Source of the DNA: Phycicoccus avicenniae_A
GTDB taxonomy: Bacteria > Actinomycetota > Actinomycetes > Actinomycetales > Dermatophilaceae
Reading direction: 5' to 3'
NCBI RefSeq assembly: GCF_050496545.1
Contig: NZ_JBNVZV010000003.1
Span: forward strand, 62,001 to 126,000
DNA length: 64,000 nucleotides
Part shown: piece by piece, positions 23,931-31,726 of the stretch
How positions within the stretch are numbered: the first letter of the stretch is position 1
Layout of the letters: each line of letters opens with the position of its first letter
Position numbers and translations under genes: made by a program
Notes under the pieces: generated by a model
The model's input: the letters and a program-made list of their open reading frames with translations, nothing else
What the model was told of the DNA's origin: nothing
Databases searched by the model: none

Positions 23931-24617
23931 GTGATGCACTCCCTCGGTCCGCAGTGGATGGACCCCCAGTACCTCCTCGACACCTACGGGTCGGCCTTCT
24001 TCTGGATCTCGCTGGCCATCGTCTTCGTCGAGTGCGGGCTGTTCTTCCCGATCCTGCCCGGCGACTCCCTCCTCTTCGCCGTCGGCCTGTTCGTCGCGAG
24101 CGGCCAGCTGAAGACCAACCTCGCGCTCGCCCTCGTCGCCCTCTTCGTCGCGGCCTTCGCCGGCAACGTCGTCGGCTACGAGCTCGGCCGCCGGCTCGGG
24201 GCGCCGCTGCGCAACCGCGACGGGCGGATCATCAAGCGCCAGTACTTCGACAAGACCGAGGAGTTCTTCGACCGCTACGGCGCCAAGGCCCTCGTCCTCG
24301 GCCGCTTCGTGCCGATCGTGCGCACCTACATCACCGTCGTCGCCGGCATCGGGCGGATGGAGCGCCGGCACTTCTTCACCTGGTCCGCCGTCGGCGCCGC
24401 GCTCTGGGTGGGTGTCGTGACCCTCGCCGGCCACTTCCTCGGCAACGTCGCGTTCGTGAAGAACAACCTCGAGGTGGTCATCCTCGCCATCGTCGCCGTC
24501 TCGGTGCTGCCGGTCGTCGTCGAGTGGCTGCGGCACCGGCGGTCCGCCGCGATGTCGCGCGCCGAGGTCGCCCGCGAGTCCGACGAGGTCATCGACGAGG
24601 TCGAGCAGCGCCCCTGA
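23931..24617 (+). CDS. DedA/SNARE-associated family membrane protein
   Basis: 228-residue inner-membrane protein. FVECGLFFPILPGDSLLFAVGLFVA and LGRFVPIVRTYITVVAGIGRMERRHFFTWSAVGAALW (seen in pieces) are diagnostic; DedA proteins are implicated in lipid carrier (undecaprenyl phosphate or phospholipid) flipping and membrane-potential maintenance. Four to five hydrophobic helices and a charged tail. GTG 23931 stands 7 bases after TACCCT (23918-23923), so a leaderless transcript starting at this codon is likely; ATG 23934 is in frame right behind it. The 219-base divergent gap to the ABC operon shows nothing else certain. Confidence 0.92.
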   Translation: MMHSLGPQWMDPQYLLDTYGSAFFWISLAIVFVECGLFFPILPGDSLLFAVGLFVASGQLKTNLALALVALFVAAFAGNVVGYELGRRLGAPLRNRDGRIIKRQYFDKTEEFFDRYGAKALVLGRFVPIVRTYITVVAGIGRMERRHFFTWSAVGAALWVGVVTLAGHFLGNVAFVKNNLEVVILAIVAVSVLPVVVEWLRHRRSAAMSRAEVARESDEVIDEVEQRP

Positions 24618-24659
24618 GCGCCCGGTCCGACCGCGTCAGCACGACGGAGCCCGCACCCG

Positions 24660-24715
24660 AGCCTGTTTCCGGTGGTCGAGCCCTCTGCAGGCGGCTCGAC
24701 GACAGGGAACCGGCT
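24660..24715. terminator. Hairpin between convergent DedA and response regulator genes
   Basis: GTCGAGCC (24675-24682) pairs with GGCTCGAC (24693-24700), extended outward by an imperfect stem (24660-24674 with 24701-24715, 11 of 15). Placed midway between two converging genes, it can stop transcription from both sides. Confidence 0.55.
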
Positions 24716-24740
24716 CGCACGGCCCGGATGGGCGGCGCCC

Positions 24741-25367
24741 TCAGCCGAGGTCGACCAGCCCGCGCCGGTGGGCCTCGGTGACCGCCGCCGTCCGGTCCTG
24801 CACCCCGAGCTTGGCGAACGCCCGGATGAGGTGGGTCTTGACCGTCGCCTCGCCGATGAACAGCTCACGGCCGACCTCGGCGTTCGACATCCCGCGCGCG
24901 ACGAGGGTCAGCACCTCGACCTCGCGCCCGGTGAGATCCGGGGCCGCCGGAGCCCGGAGCCGGTCGGCCAGGCGCGCCGCCACCGGAGGAGCCAGCACCG
25001 TCTCGCCGCGCGCCGCCCGCCGGATGGCGTCGGTGAGCACCGAGGTCGGGGCGTCCTTGAGCAGGTAGCCGCGGGCGCCGGCCTCGACGGCCCGCACGAT
25101 GTCGGCGTCCGTGTCGTAGGTGGTGAGGACGAGCACGTGCGGCGCGCCGGGCATCGAGCGCAGCCGCGCCGTGGCCTCGGCGCCGTCCATCACCGGCATC
25201 CGCAGGTCCATCAGCACGACGTCGGGCTCGAGCCGAGGGACGAGGGCCAGCGCCTCGGCGCCGTTGCCGGCCTCCCCGACGACGTCGAGGTCGGCCTCCT
25301 CGCCGAGGACGGCGACCATCCCGGCCCGCACGACGGGGTGGTCATCGACGACGAGCAGGCGGATCAC
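24741..25367 (-). CDS. NarL/LuxR-family response regulator
   Basis: 208 residues: receiver domain with Asp8-Asp9, phospho-acceptor Asp54 (VLMDLRMPVMDG) and LLKDAP lysine; C-terminal LuxR helix-turn-helix LTGREVEVLTLVARGMSNAEVGREL (in part) and VKTHLIRAFAKLGV. GTG at 25367 overlaps the kinase stop (GTGA). It forms a pair with the histidine kinase upstream and, by position, may control the ABC-2 exporter next to it, a common arrangement in actinomycetes. Confidence 0.92.
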   Translation of the reverse strand: MIRLLVVDDHPVVRAGMVAVLGEEADLDVVGEAGNGAEALALVPRLEPDVVLMDLRMPVMDGAEATARLRSMPGAPHVLVLTTYDTDADIVRAVEAGARGYLLKDAPTSVLTDAIRRAARGETVLAPPVAARLADRLRAPAAPDLTGREVEVLTLVARGMSNAEVGRELFIGEATVKTHLIRAFAKLGVQDRTAAVTEAHRRGLVDLG

Positions 25368-26587
25368 CGGGGCACCTCCAGGCGCAGCGTCGTGCCGGAG
25401 CCCGGCGCGCTCGTCAGCCCGACGTCGCCACCGACCTGCTCCGCGCGGGCGCGCACGCCGTCGAGGCCGAAGCCCTGCCGGTCGGCCACGACGTCGAAGC
25501 CGCAGCCGTCGTCGGTGACGGTGAGGACGACCCGCTCGGGCTCGTAGGCGAGCGCCAGGTCGACCCGGCGCGCGGTGGCGTGCCGCCGGACGTTGGAGAG
25601 CGCCTCCTGGGCGGTGCGCAGCAGGACGACCTCGGCGACGCCCCCGAGCGGCGCCGGCTCGCCGTCCACGCGCACCTCGGTCTGCAGACCCGCCTCGCTG
25701 CTGACCGCCGCGCCGAGCCGCTGCATCGCCTCGACGAGCGTGCGCGACTGGAGGTGGCCCGGCGTCAGCTCGGCGACGATGAGCCGCGCCTCGGCGAGGT
25801 TGTCGACGGCGGTCCGCTCGACGAGCGCGAGCCGCTCGCGGGCGGTGTCGACGTCGCCGCGGGCCAGCGCCGCCTCGGCCGCCCGGGTGAGGGTGACCAC
25901 CGAGGTGAAGCCCTGAGCGAGGGTGTCGTGGATCTCGCGGGAGATGCGCTCCCGCTCGTCCTGCACGCCACGGTCGCGCTCGACGACGGCGAGCCGGGCC
26001 TGGGTCTCGCGCAGCTCGTCGATGGTCGCCGCGCGCCCCTCGGCCTCGGCGACGATCCGGTTGATGAACAGGCCGAGGGCCAGCGAGAGGCTGAGCGAGA
26101 TGACCGTGCTGATGAGGATGTTGACCAGGCCCTGCCCGGAGAAGTCGGCCTGCACCCACCGCAGGCCGCCGAAGACGACGAGCGCGAGGACGGTGCCGCG
26201 CACCGCGTTCGGCACCTCGAGCATCGCCCACATCTGCGGGAAGAGCGCGAAGAACAGCAGCCAGCTCTGGGTCTCCGGGTCGACCGCCTGGATGCCGAGC
26301 AGCGCGAGCCAGGCGACCACCTGGTAGGCGATGGCCCAGCGCTCGCCCTGGTGCCGCAGCCCCCGCACCCCGAGGCCGAGGTAGGCGACGGCGACGAGGA
26401 CGAGGAACGCGTACGTCAGGAGCCGACCGTGCGGCGGGGGGTCGTCGAGCGCGGTGACGATGACGGCGGCGGCCCACACCGCGGCGAACACGCCGTGCCA
26501 GTAGGGCTCCTGGCGCCGCCACATCGCGGTGAGGTCCTGGCGCGAGGTGCTCGCCGGCGCTGCCACGTCGTCCACGCCGCCCATCAT
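25364..26587 (-). CDS. Two-component sensor histidine kinase (HisKA_3)
   Basis: 407 residues. Five or six membrane helices between about 32 and 178 form the sensor, followed by a short coiled coil, the HisKA_3 box with phospho-acceptor His220 (ISREIHDTLAQGF), and a C-terminal ATPase domain (QEALSNVRRHA, DDGCGFD, GFGLDGVRARAEQVGG). There is no extracytoplasmic domain, suggesting sensing at the membrane. Start uncertain: ATG 26587, or ATG 26524 downstream. The first 20 residues include VDDVAAPASTS, encoded by a decayed copy of the 46-bp palindrome found at 16578 and 20551. GTGA overlap with its regulator. Confidence 0.9.
   Translation of the reverse strand: MMGGVDDVAAPASTSRQDLTAMWRRQEPYWHGVFAAVWAAAVIVTALDDPPPHGRLLTYAFLVLVAVAYLGLGVRGLRHQGERWAIAYQVVAWLALLGIQAVDPETQSWLLFFALFPQMWAMLEVPNAVRGTVLALVVFGGLRWVQADFSGQGLVNILISTVISLSLSLALGLFINRIVAEAEGRAATIDELRETQARLAVVERDRGVQDERERISREIHDTLAQGFTSVVTLTRAAEAALARGDVDTARERLALVERTAVDNLAEARLIVAELTPGHLQSRTLVEAMQRLGAAVSSEAGLQTEVRVDGEPAPLGGVAEVVLLRTAQEALSNVRRHATARRVDLALAYEPERVVLTVTDDGCGFDVVADRQGFGLDGVRARAEQVGGDVGLTSAPGSGTTLRLEVPR
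26545..26569. repeat. Partial, decayed copy of the 46-bp palindromic element
   Basis: 22 of 25 bases match 20562-20586, but the outer arms are lost. It falls in the 5' end of the histidine kinase gene and is read in the frame that gives DVAAPASTS, close to DVAAPATTS in the methyltransferase tail. Confidence 0.5.
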
Positions 26588-26606
26588 CGCCCCTCCGGCC
26601 CCCCGC

Positions 26607-27404
26607 TCACACCGAGCCGCGCTTGAACCACTTGAAGGTCGTCACGCAGAGCACGAGCCCGACGAGCGCCCACGCCCCGAGGACGAGGAGGGTCCGCCCC
26701 GTCTCCCACGAGCCGGCCATCTCCTGCGCGGCCATGCCGTCGGGGAAGAACACCGAGCGCATGCCCTGCGCGATCCACTTCAGCGGGAAGACGGAGGCGA
26801 TGCGCTGCAGCCACTCCGGCACGTCGTTGAAGTTGAGGTAGACGCCGGAGATGAACTGGAGCACCAGCTGCGGTCCGATGACCACCGCGCCGATGGAGCG
26901 CGAGGTCGACAGCGACGAGTAGGCGATGCCGAGGACGGTGCCCCCGAAGACGCCGAGCACGAAGACGGCGGCGAAGACCAGCCAGCGGTCGGCGCTGGTG
27001 GGCAGCGGGACACCGAAGGCGAAGCGGGCCACCAGCAGCAGGACGACCAGCTGCAGCAGGGAGGAGACGCCCACGAGGCCGACCTTGCCGAGGAAGTAGG
27101 TGACCGGCGGCATCGGCGTGCTGCGGAGGCGCTTGAGCGTGCCGTCGTCGCGCTCGGTGGCGACCGACATCGCCATCGTCTGGAAGCTGGTGAGCAGCAC
27201 GCCGGCCGAGACCATCCCCGGGAGGAAGAAGCGCGCGGCACTCATGTCGGGGCCGGCGTCGTCGAACTGGCTCGAGAAGATCACCGAGAACAGCGCGAGC
27301 AGCATGATCGGGAAGAGGAAGGAGAAGAAGACCGCCTCCTTCTCGCGGGAGTACATCTTCAGCTCGACGCGGGTGCGGTCGAGACCGAGGGCGAGGGTGT
27401 TCAC
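26607..27404 (-). CDS. ABC-2 type exporter, permease
   Basis: 265-residue membrane protein with six helices. It opens with a basic amphipathic segment (RTRVELKMYSREKEAVFFSFLFP), typical of ABC-2 (DrrB-like) permeases, and holds ATERDDGTLKRLRSTPMPPV in the connector helix region. Exports a drug or lipid; the substrate is unknown. GTG 27404 overlaps the ATPase stop (GTGA). Confidence 0.9.
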   Translation of the reverse strand: MNTLALGLDRTRVELKMYSREKEAVFFSFLFPIMLLALFSVIFSSQFDDAGPDMSAARFFLPGMVSAGVLLTSFQTMAMSVATERDDGTLKRLRSTPMPPVTYFLGKVGLVGVSSLLQLVVLLLVARFAFGVPLPTSADRWLVFAAVFVLGVFGGTVLGIAYSSLSTSRSIGAVVIGPQLVLQFISGVYLNFNDVPEWLQRIASVFPLKWIAQGMRSVFFPDGMAAQEMAGSWETGRTLLVLGAWALVGLVLCVTTFKWFKRGSV

Positions 27405-28270
27405 GCCGGGACCTCCGTGGACTCGTGGGTGACGTGCGGGGCGATGAGCGCGAGGTAGGTGTCCTCGAGGGAGGGTCGGCTGACCGTGAGCTCGGGGACC
27501 TCGCCGGGGAAGCGGGCCGCGAGCCGCGAGACCTCGAGGGTCGGGGTCGCGGTGCGGACCGAGCGCCGGGTGCCCTCCTCCTCCCAGGTGACCGTCGCCT
27601 CCTCGCTCTGCCGGCCGCCGAGGTTGGCCGGGGTGTCGAGGGCGAGCAGCCGCCCTGCGGCGATGACGCCCACGCGGTCGGCCAGGTGCTCGGCCTCGTC
27701 GAGGTAGTGCGTCGTGAGGAGGATGGTCGTGCCGTCGTGCGCGAGCGAGCGGATCAGCTCCCAGAAGTCGCGCCGGGCCTGGGGGTCGAAGCCGGTCGTC
27801 GGCTCGTCGAGGAAGAGCAGCTCGGGGCGGCCGACGATGCCGAGCGCGACGTCGAGCCGGCGGCGCTGGCCCCCGGAGAGGCCGACGACGCGGTCGTCGG
27901 CCTTCTCGGTGAGACCGGTCGCGGCGAGGACCTCGTCGACGTCGCGGGCGTGGCGGTAGGCGCGGGCGGTGCTCGAGAGCACCTCGCGCGGCGTCAGCAG
28001 GTCCAGGCCCCCGCTCGTCTGCAGGACGATGCCGATGCGGTCGCGCCACGCGAGCGGCGCGCCGTGCGGGTCGGTGCCGAGGACGGAGACCTCGCCGCCG
28101 TCCCGGTCGCGGAACCCCTCGAGGACCTCGACGGTCGTCGTCTTGCCGGCGCCGTTGGGGCCGAGGAGGGCGAACACCTCGCCGGACTCGACGTCGAGGT
28201 CGAGGCCGGCGACGGCGCGGTGCTCGCCGTAGGACTTCACGAGGCCGCGGATGCGGATGGCTGTGGTCAT
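27401..28270 (-). CDS. ABC-2 type exporter, ATP-binding protein
   Basis: 289-residue DrrA-like ATPase: Walker A GPNGAGKTT, signature LSGGQRRRLDVALGI, Walker B LLFLDEPTTGFDPQARR, switch histidine in LTTHYLDEAEHLADR. A C-terminal extension of about 70 residues is usual for this class. First gene of the exporter unit; a cluster of GGTGGAC sites lies 44-74 bases upstream. Confidence 0.93.
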   Translation of the reverse strand: MTTAIRIRGLVKSYGEHRAVAGLDLDVESGEVFALLGPNGAGKTTTVEVLEGFRDRDGGEVSVLGTDPHGAPLAWRDRIGIVLQTSGGLDLLTPREVLSSTARAYRHARDVDEVLAATGLTEKADDRVVGLSGGQRRRLDVALGIVGRPELLFLDEPTTGFDPQARRDFWELIRSLAHDGTTILLTTHYLDEAEHLADRVGVIAAGRLLALDTPANLGGRQSEEATVTWEEEGTRRSVRTATPTLEVSRLAARFPGEVPELTVSRPSLEDTYLALIAPHVTHESTEVPA

Positions 28271-28313
28271 GGCTCCAGCGTGCTCGGGTCGCCGGCGGCG
28301 CGGGACGCCCGGC

Positions 28314-28344
28314 CGGTGGACAGCCCGTCCACCGACCGGTGGAC
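28314..28344. promoter_or_regulatory. Operator-like cluster before the ABC-2 exporter genes
   Basis: CGGTGGAC at 28314-28321, its inverse GTCCACCG at 28327-28334 and CGGTGGAC again at 28337-28344. The last two form a palindrome with a two-base centre. Three half-sites 44-74 bases upstream of the ATPase start suit cooperative binding by a dimeric regulator. Confidence 0.5.
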
Positions 28345-28359
28345 ACGCCGTCCCTCGCG

Positions 28360-28404
28360 GTCGAGGTGAAACCGGGCTGCGAGAAGGGCCGGCATCACCT
28401 CGAC
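28360..28404. repeat. Tandem hairpin element, copy a
   Basis: GTCGAGGTGA (28360-28369) and TCACCTCGAC (28395-28404) are perfect inverted arms around 25 bases. Copy b lies exactly 65 bases downstream, and the two share 27 of 28 bases in their right halves. On the minus strand both follow the MFS gene, so they probably act as terminators. Confidence 0.7.
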
Positions 28405-28422
28405 CCGCGCTCCGCCCTCCCC

Positions 28423-28471
28423 GGGTCGAGGTGAGAGGAGACCGCGAGAAGGGCCGACATCACCTCGACCC
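28423..28471. repeat. Tandem hairpin element, copy b, over the MFS stop codon
   Basis: GGGTCGAGGTGA (28423-28434) pairs with TCACCTCGACCC (28460-28471), a perfect 12-bp stem. The stop codon of the MFS gene (28460-28462, minus strand) lies in the stem, so the element was acquired at or has shaped the gene's end. Confidence 0.7.
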
Positions 28472-29710
28472 GGCCGGCACCGGCGCGGCGGAGCCGAGGC
28501 GGGCCCGGTGGACGCGCCAGGCCGCGACCGCCGCGAGGACGAGGGTGCCGACGCCGGCCACGAGGTAGGCCGCGCGCGGTCCGGCCAGCGTGCCGACGGC
28601 CCCGCCGAGGACGAGGGCCACCGCCCCGGCCGCCCGGGAGAGGCCGCTGACGAGGGCCACGACGGCACCACGGTGGTCGGGCTCCAGCTCGTCGAGCAGC
28701 AGCCCGAACACCAGCGCGTTGACGACGCCCAGGACGATGCCGAGCCCCGCCCCCAGCGCGAGGTAGGTGAGGTAGCCCGGCGCCACCGACTGGCCGGCCT
28801 GACCGAGGCCGATGAGCGCGATCGCGACCAGCACGAGCCGCACCCGCGCCGTCCGGGTCGTTGCCGCGCCCGAGGCCAGCGCGCCCAGGACCGCCGCCGC
28901 ACCGTGCACCGCCTCGGCCAGCCCGAACTGGGCCGGGCTCGCGCCGAGCACGTCACGCAGCATGAAGACCTCGACGGCGTTGACCGACTCGAGGGTCACG
29001 ACGACCGGCAGCAGCGCGAGGACGAGCACGGCCAGCACCGGGTCGGACCGCAGCGCGGTGACGCCGTCGCGCGGGAGCAGGTGGGCCCGCCACCCGGGCC
29101 GGCTCGTGGGGGCGTCGGCCGGGAGGGACCGGGCGGCCCGGCCGAGGGTCAGCGCCGCGCCGGCGAGGACGAGGAAGGTCGCCGCGTCGAGCAGCAGGGC
29201 CGCGGACGGGCCGCGCCACTGGACGAGGACGCCGCCGAGCCCCGCTCCGGCCGGGCCGGCCACCCCCCGCAGCGCCTGCTGGAGCGCGACGACCCGCCCG
29301 GACGTGCCGGCCGGGACGAGGCGGGGCACGACCGCCGTCCACGCCGGGTTGCCGAGGGCGAAGGCGGTCTGCAGCACGAGGACGAGCAGGAGGGTCGCCA
29401 CCAACCCGTCGACCGCGGCGAGGGCGAGGGCCGCGAGCGCCTGCACCAACCCCGTGACGGCGAGGAGGCGGCGGGGGTCGGCCCGGTCGGCGAGCGCGCC
29501 GGCGAGGCCCATCGTCAGGACCACCGGCAGCGCGAAGGCCCCCAGGAGCAGCGCGACCGCCCAGGGCCCGACGCCGCCGTCGTGGACCCGCAGGAGCAGG
29601 GCGACCATCGCCGCCGAGTCCCCCGCGACGCTCACGGCCGCCGCGAGGAGCACGGTCCGCACGGCGGGGACGCCCAGCACCTCCCGGTAGTTCCGAAGCA
29701 TCTGTTTCAC
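28460..29710 (-). CDS. MFS transporter
   Basis: 416 residues with about 12 membrane helices and a typical MFS loop (GALADRADPRRLLAV) between helices 2 and 3; the two halves resemble the DHA3/enterobactin-exporter-like drug efflux group. Substrate unknown. GTG 29710 is chosen because TACCTT (29718-29723) sits seven bases before it and TTGACG (29742-29747) a further 18 upstream, implying a leaderless transcript. The divergent ArsR gene and a perfect palindrome over this promoter suggest repression by the neighbour and induction by the substrate. Confidence 0.88.
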   Translation of the reverse strand: MKQMLRNYREVLGVPAVRTVLLAAAVSVAGDSAAMVALLLRVHDGGVGPWAVALLLGAFALPVVLTMGLAGALADRADPRRLLAVTGLVQALAALALAAVDGLVATLLLVLVLQTAFALGNPAWTAVVPRLVPAGTSGRVVALQQALRGVAGPAGAGLGGVLVQWRGPSAALLLDAATFLVLAGAALTLGRAARSLPADAPTSRPGWRAHLLPRDGVTALRSDPVLAVLVLALLPVVVTLESVNAVEVFMLRDVLGASPAQFGLAEAVHGAAAVLGALASGAATTRTARVRLVLVAIALIGLGQAGQSVAPGYLTYLALGAGLGIVLGVVNALVFGLLLDELEPDHRGAVVALVSGLSRAAGAVALVLGGAVGTLAGPRAAYLVAGVGTLVLAAVAAWRVHRARLGSAAPVPAGSR

Positions 29711-29754
29711 ACTTGTGAAGGTAACGCTTCAGATCGGTCGCCGTCAACTAGCAT
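29706..29754. promoter_or_regulatory. Overlapping divergent promoters with ArsR-type operator
   Basis: Palindrome TTCACA-CT-TGTGAA (29706-29719) covers the start and -10 region of the MFS promoter (-10 TACCTT 29718-29723, -35 TTGACG 29742-29747, minus strand). On the plus strand TAGCAT (29749-29754) stands seven bases before the ArsR start, with CTTCAG (29727-29732) as a possible -35. One repressor bound here could control both genes. Confidence 0.65.
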
Positions 29755-29761
29755 CGGGGCC

Positions 29762-30340
29762 ATGGCCGTGCCCGACACCCCGTCCGAGCTGCGGATCACC
29801 GACCCCCGCGCCCTGCGGGCCCTCGCCCACCCCGCGCGCCAGCGCGTCATCACCGAGCTGTTCTCCGGCGAGGTGCTCACGGCCACCGAGGCCGCGCGGC
29901 TCTGCGACCTCACCCCGTCCGCGATGAGCTACCACCTGCGCGCGCTGGAGAAGTGGGGCATCGTCGAGCGCGACGAGAGCACGGACGGTCGCGAACGGCC
30001 TTGGCGGGCAACGGCATCGGCCATCAACGTCACGCCGGAGGCGCACCGCGGAGCCGGTACGGAGACCAGCCGCGCCTCCGTGCACACGTGGTTCTCCGAC
30101 CTCGACGCCGACCTCGACCGGCTCGTCGACGCGGTCGGCGACGGCGAGACGCACGGCATGACCTCACGAGGACGGTTGTGGCTCACCGATGCCGAGGAGC
30201 GCACGCTGCGGGAGGACCTGCACGCGGTCCTGCGCCGGCATCGCGGGCGAACACGCCGCGAGCACCCCGAGGGCGCCCGGGCCTACAACGTCTACGGGCT
30301 CGTGCTCCCCGCCGGGGACGCCGAGACGCAGGAGCCCTGA
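29762..30340 (+). CDS. ArsR-family transcriptional regulator
   Basis: 192 residues. The winged helix-turn-helix occupies about 12-85: LRALAHPARQRVITELFSGEVLTATEAARLCDLTPSAMSYHLRALEKWG (in pieces), clear ArsR-type. No CxC or histidine metal-binding motif is seen, so it is more likely a drug or small-molecule sensor than a metal sensor. The C-terminal 100 residues are helical and could hold the ligand site. ATG 29762 is 7 bases after TAGCAT, so leaderless. Divergent from the MFS exporter and probably its repressor. Confidence 0.88.
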   Translation: MAVPDTPSELRITDPRALRALAHPARQRVITELFSGEVLTATEAARLCDLTPSAMSYHLRALEKWGIVERDESTDGRERPWRATASAINVTPEAHRGAGTETSRASVHTWFSDLDADLDRLVDAVGDGETHGMTSRGRLWLTDAEERTLREDLHAVLRRHRGRTRREHPEGARAYNVYGLVLPAGDAETQEP

Positions 30341-30363
30341 CCGCGGCGCCTCACCGGGTCGGC

Positions 30364-30392
30364 CGGCCCGGACAGTACCGCCCGCCGGGCCG
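30364..30392. terminator. Hairpin between convergent ArsR and lipoprotein genes
   Basis: CGGCCCGG (30364-30371) pairs with CCGGGCCG (30385-30392) across a 13-base loop, in the 82-base gap where two genes converge. Confidence 0.5.
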
Positions 30393-30422
30393 TCGAGACC
30401 TCGGCTCGGAGGCGACCGGGTG

Positions 30423-30983
30423 TCAGAAGGGCCGATATGCCTCGCGGGCCAGCTCGAACCCGTGCCCTGACCGCACGTTCCAGCAGGTGAGCCCCGTGCG
30501 TCGGCTGAGGCACCGGAAGTCACCCACCACGCTGACCGTGTCGTACTCGAGGGTGCTGCGCTCGGGGTGGAGGACCGCGGGCGGGGGGTCACCGCGGCAG
30601 GCGCCCATCGTCGGACCGTCGGGGGGGGCCAGCGTGACCTCGTTCGCGGCCCAGTCGACGTCGCATGGCTCGGTGGGGGTCGGGAGCGGGAAGTCGGCGG
30701 TCGCGATGACGCAGTCGAGGAGCTGCTCGTCGCCCTCCCCCTCGACGGAGCACTGGATGTTGCCCGACGGCGTCTCGAAGGCGGTCACCGCCACCCGCCG
30801 GGCGTCCCCCGGGTCGGGGACGGACGGGGGCGGCGACGAGGACGGGGGTGCCGCGGGCGTCGACGAGGCTGGCGCCGTCGTCACCGTGGACGTGGCGGGG
30901 GCCGGGGGACCGGGATCGCAGGCCGCCAGGCCCGTCGCGGCAGCGAGGACGAACAGGATGCACCGTCCTCCCCCGCGTCGCAC
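30423..30983 (-). CDS. Putative lipoprotein with DUF6636-like domain
   Basis: 186 residues: signal peptide with lipobox ending at Cys22 (ATGLAAC), a proline/serine/threonine-rich spacer (about 25-55), then a small domain with four or more cysteines. FETPSGNIQCSVEG and VVGDFRCLSRRTGLTCWN resemble DUF6636-type secreted proteins of actinomycetes, whose role is unknown. The cysteines could form disulfides outside the cell. GTG 30983 comes two bases after the LemA stop with AGGG upstream, so the two genes are co-transcribed. Confidence 0.75.
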   Translation of the reverse strand: MRRGGGRCILFVLAAATGLAACDPGPPAPATSTVTTAPASSTPAAPPSSSPPPSVPDPGDARRVAVTAFETPSGNIQCSVEGEGDEQLLDCVIATADFPLPTPTEPCDVDWAANEVTLAPPDGPTMGACRGDPPPAVLHPERSTLEYDTVSVVGDFRCLSRRTGLTCWNVRSGHGFELAREAYRPF

Positions 30984-30985
30984 GG

Positions 30986-31666
30986 TTAGCCCTGCGCGCC
31001 CGGTCCGGCCGCTGGTGGCGCCGAGGGAGGCGACGAACCGGCCTCGGGCGCAGTCGAACCCGCACCCGGGGTCTGGGCACCGCTCGGCGGCGGGATGGGG
31101 GTCTCGCGCTGGCCGAAGTCGACCTTCGGGGCCTCGCGCTGCTCGCCGACGGCCTCGAAGTACTCGGCCCGCTCGATCGTGAAGAGGTTGGCGACGATGT
31201 TCGTCGGCACCGTCTCGACCTTGGTGTTCAGGTCGCGGACGGTCGCGTTGTAGTAGCGCCGGGCCGAGGCGATGCGGTCCTCGGTGGAGGTCAGCTCGGC
31301 CTGCAGCGCGAGGAAGTTCTCGTTCGCCTTCAGGTCGGGGTAGGCCTCGGCGACGGCGATGAGCCGGCCGAGCGCCTGGCTCAGCATGTTCTCGCTCTCG
31401 GCCTGCTGGGCCGGCGACTGGCCGGGCGACATCGCCTGTGCGCGAGCCGAGATGACGTCCTCGAGCGTGCCGCGCTCGTGCGCCGCGTACCCCTTGACGG
31501 TCTCGACGAGGTTGCCGATGAGGTCGTGCCGGCGGGTCAGCTCGACGTCGATCTGGCGCCACGCCTCCTGCACGAGGTTGCGCAGCTTGATGAGCCCGTT
31601 GTAGGCGGCCACCGCCCACAGCACGAGGGCGAGCACGATGACGACGACGACGATGGTGGCGATCAC
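30986..31666 (-). CDS. LemA family protein
   Basis: 226 residues: one N-terminal membrane helix (2-22), then long helices with the LemA core (YNGLIKLRNLVQEAWRQIDVELTRRHDLIGNLVETVKGYA in pieces, and NLFTIERAEYFEA). The C-terminal 50 residues are proline/serine-rich and probably disordered. LemA proteins are membrane-anchored, mostly of unknown function. GTG 31666 follows CGGAGGACC. It pairs with the lipoprotein gene directly after it. Confidence 0.9.
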   Translation of the reverse strand: MIATIVVVVIVLALVLWAVAAYNGLIKLRNLVQEAWRQIDVELTRRHDLIGNLVETVKGYAAHERGTLEDVISARAQAMSPGQSPAQQAESENMLSQALGRLIAVAEAYPDLKANENFLALQAELTSTEDRIASARRYYNATVRDLNTKVETVPTNIVANLFTIERAEYFEAVGEQREAPKVDFGQRETPIPPPSGAQTPGAGSTAPEAGSSPPSAPPAAGPGAQG

Positions 31667-31726
31667 GAGCGGTCCTCCGGTGGCTGGTGGTGGGGTCGAT
31701 CGTAGGGCGTGGCGCGCCGGCCCGCC

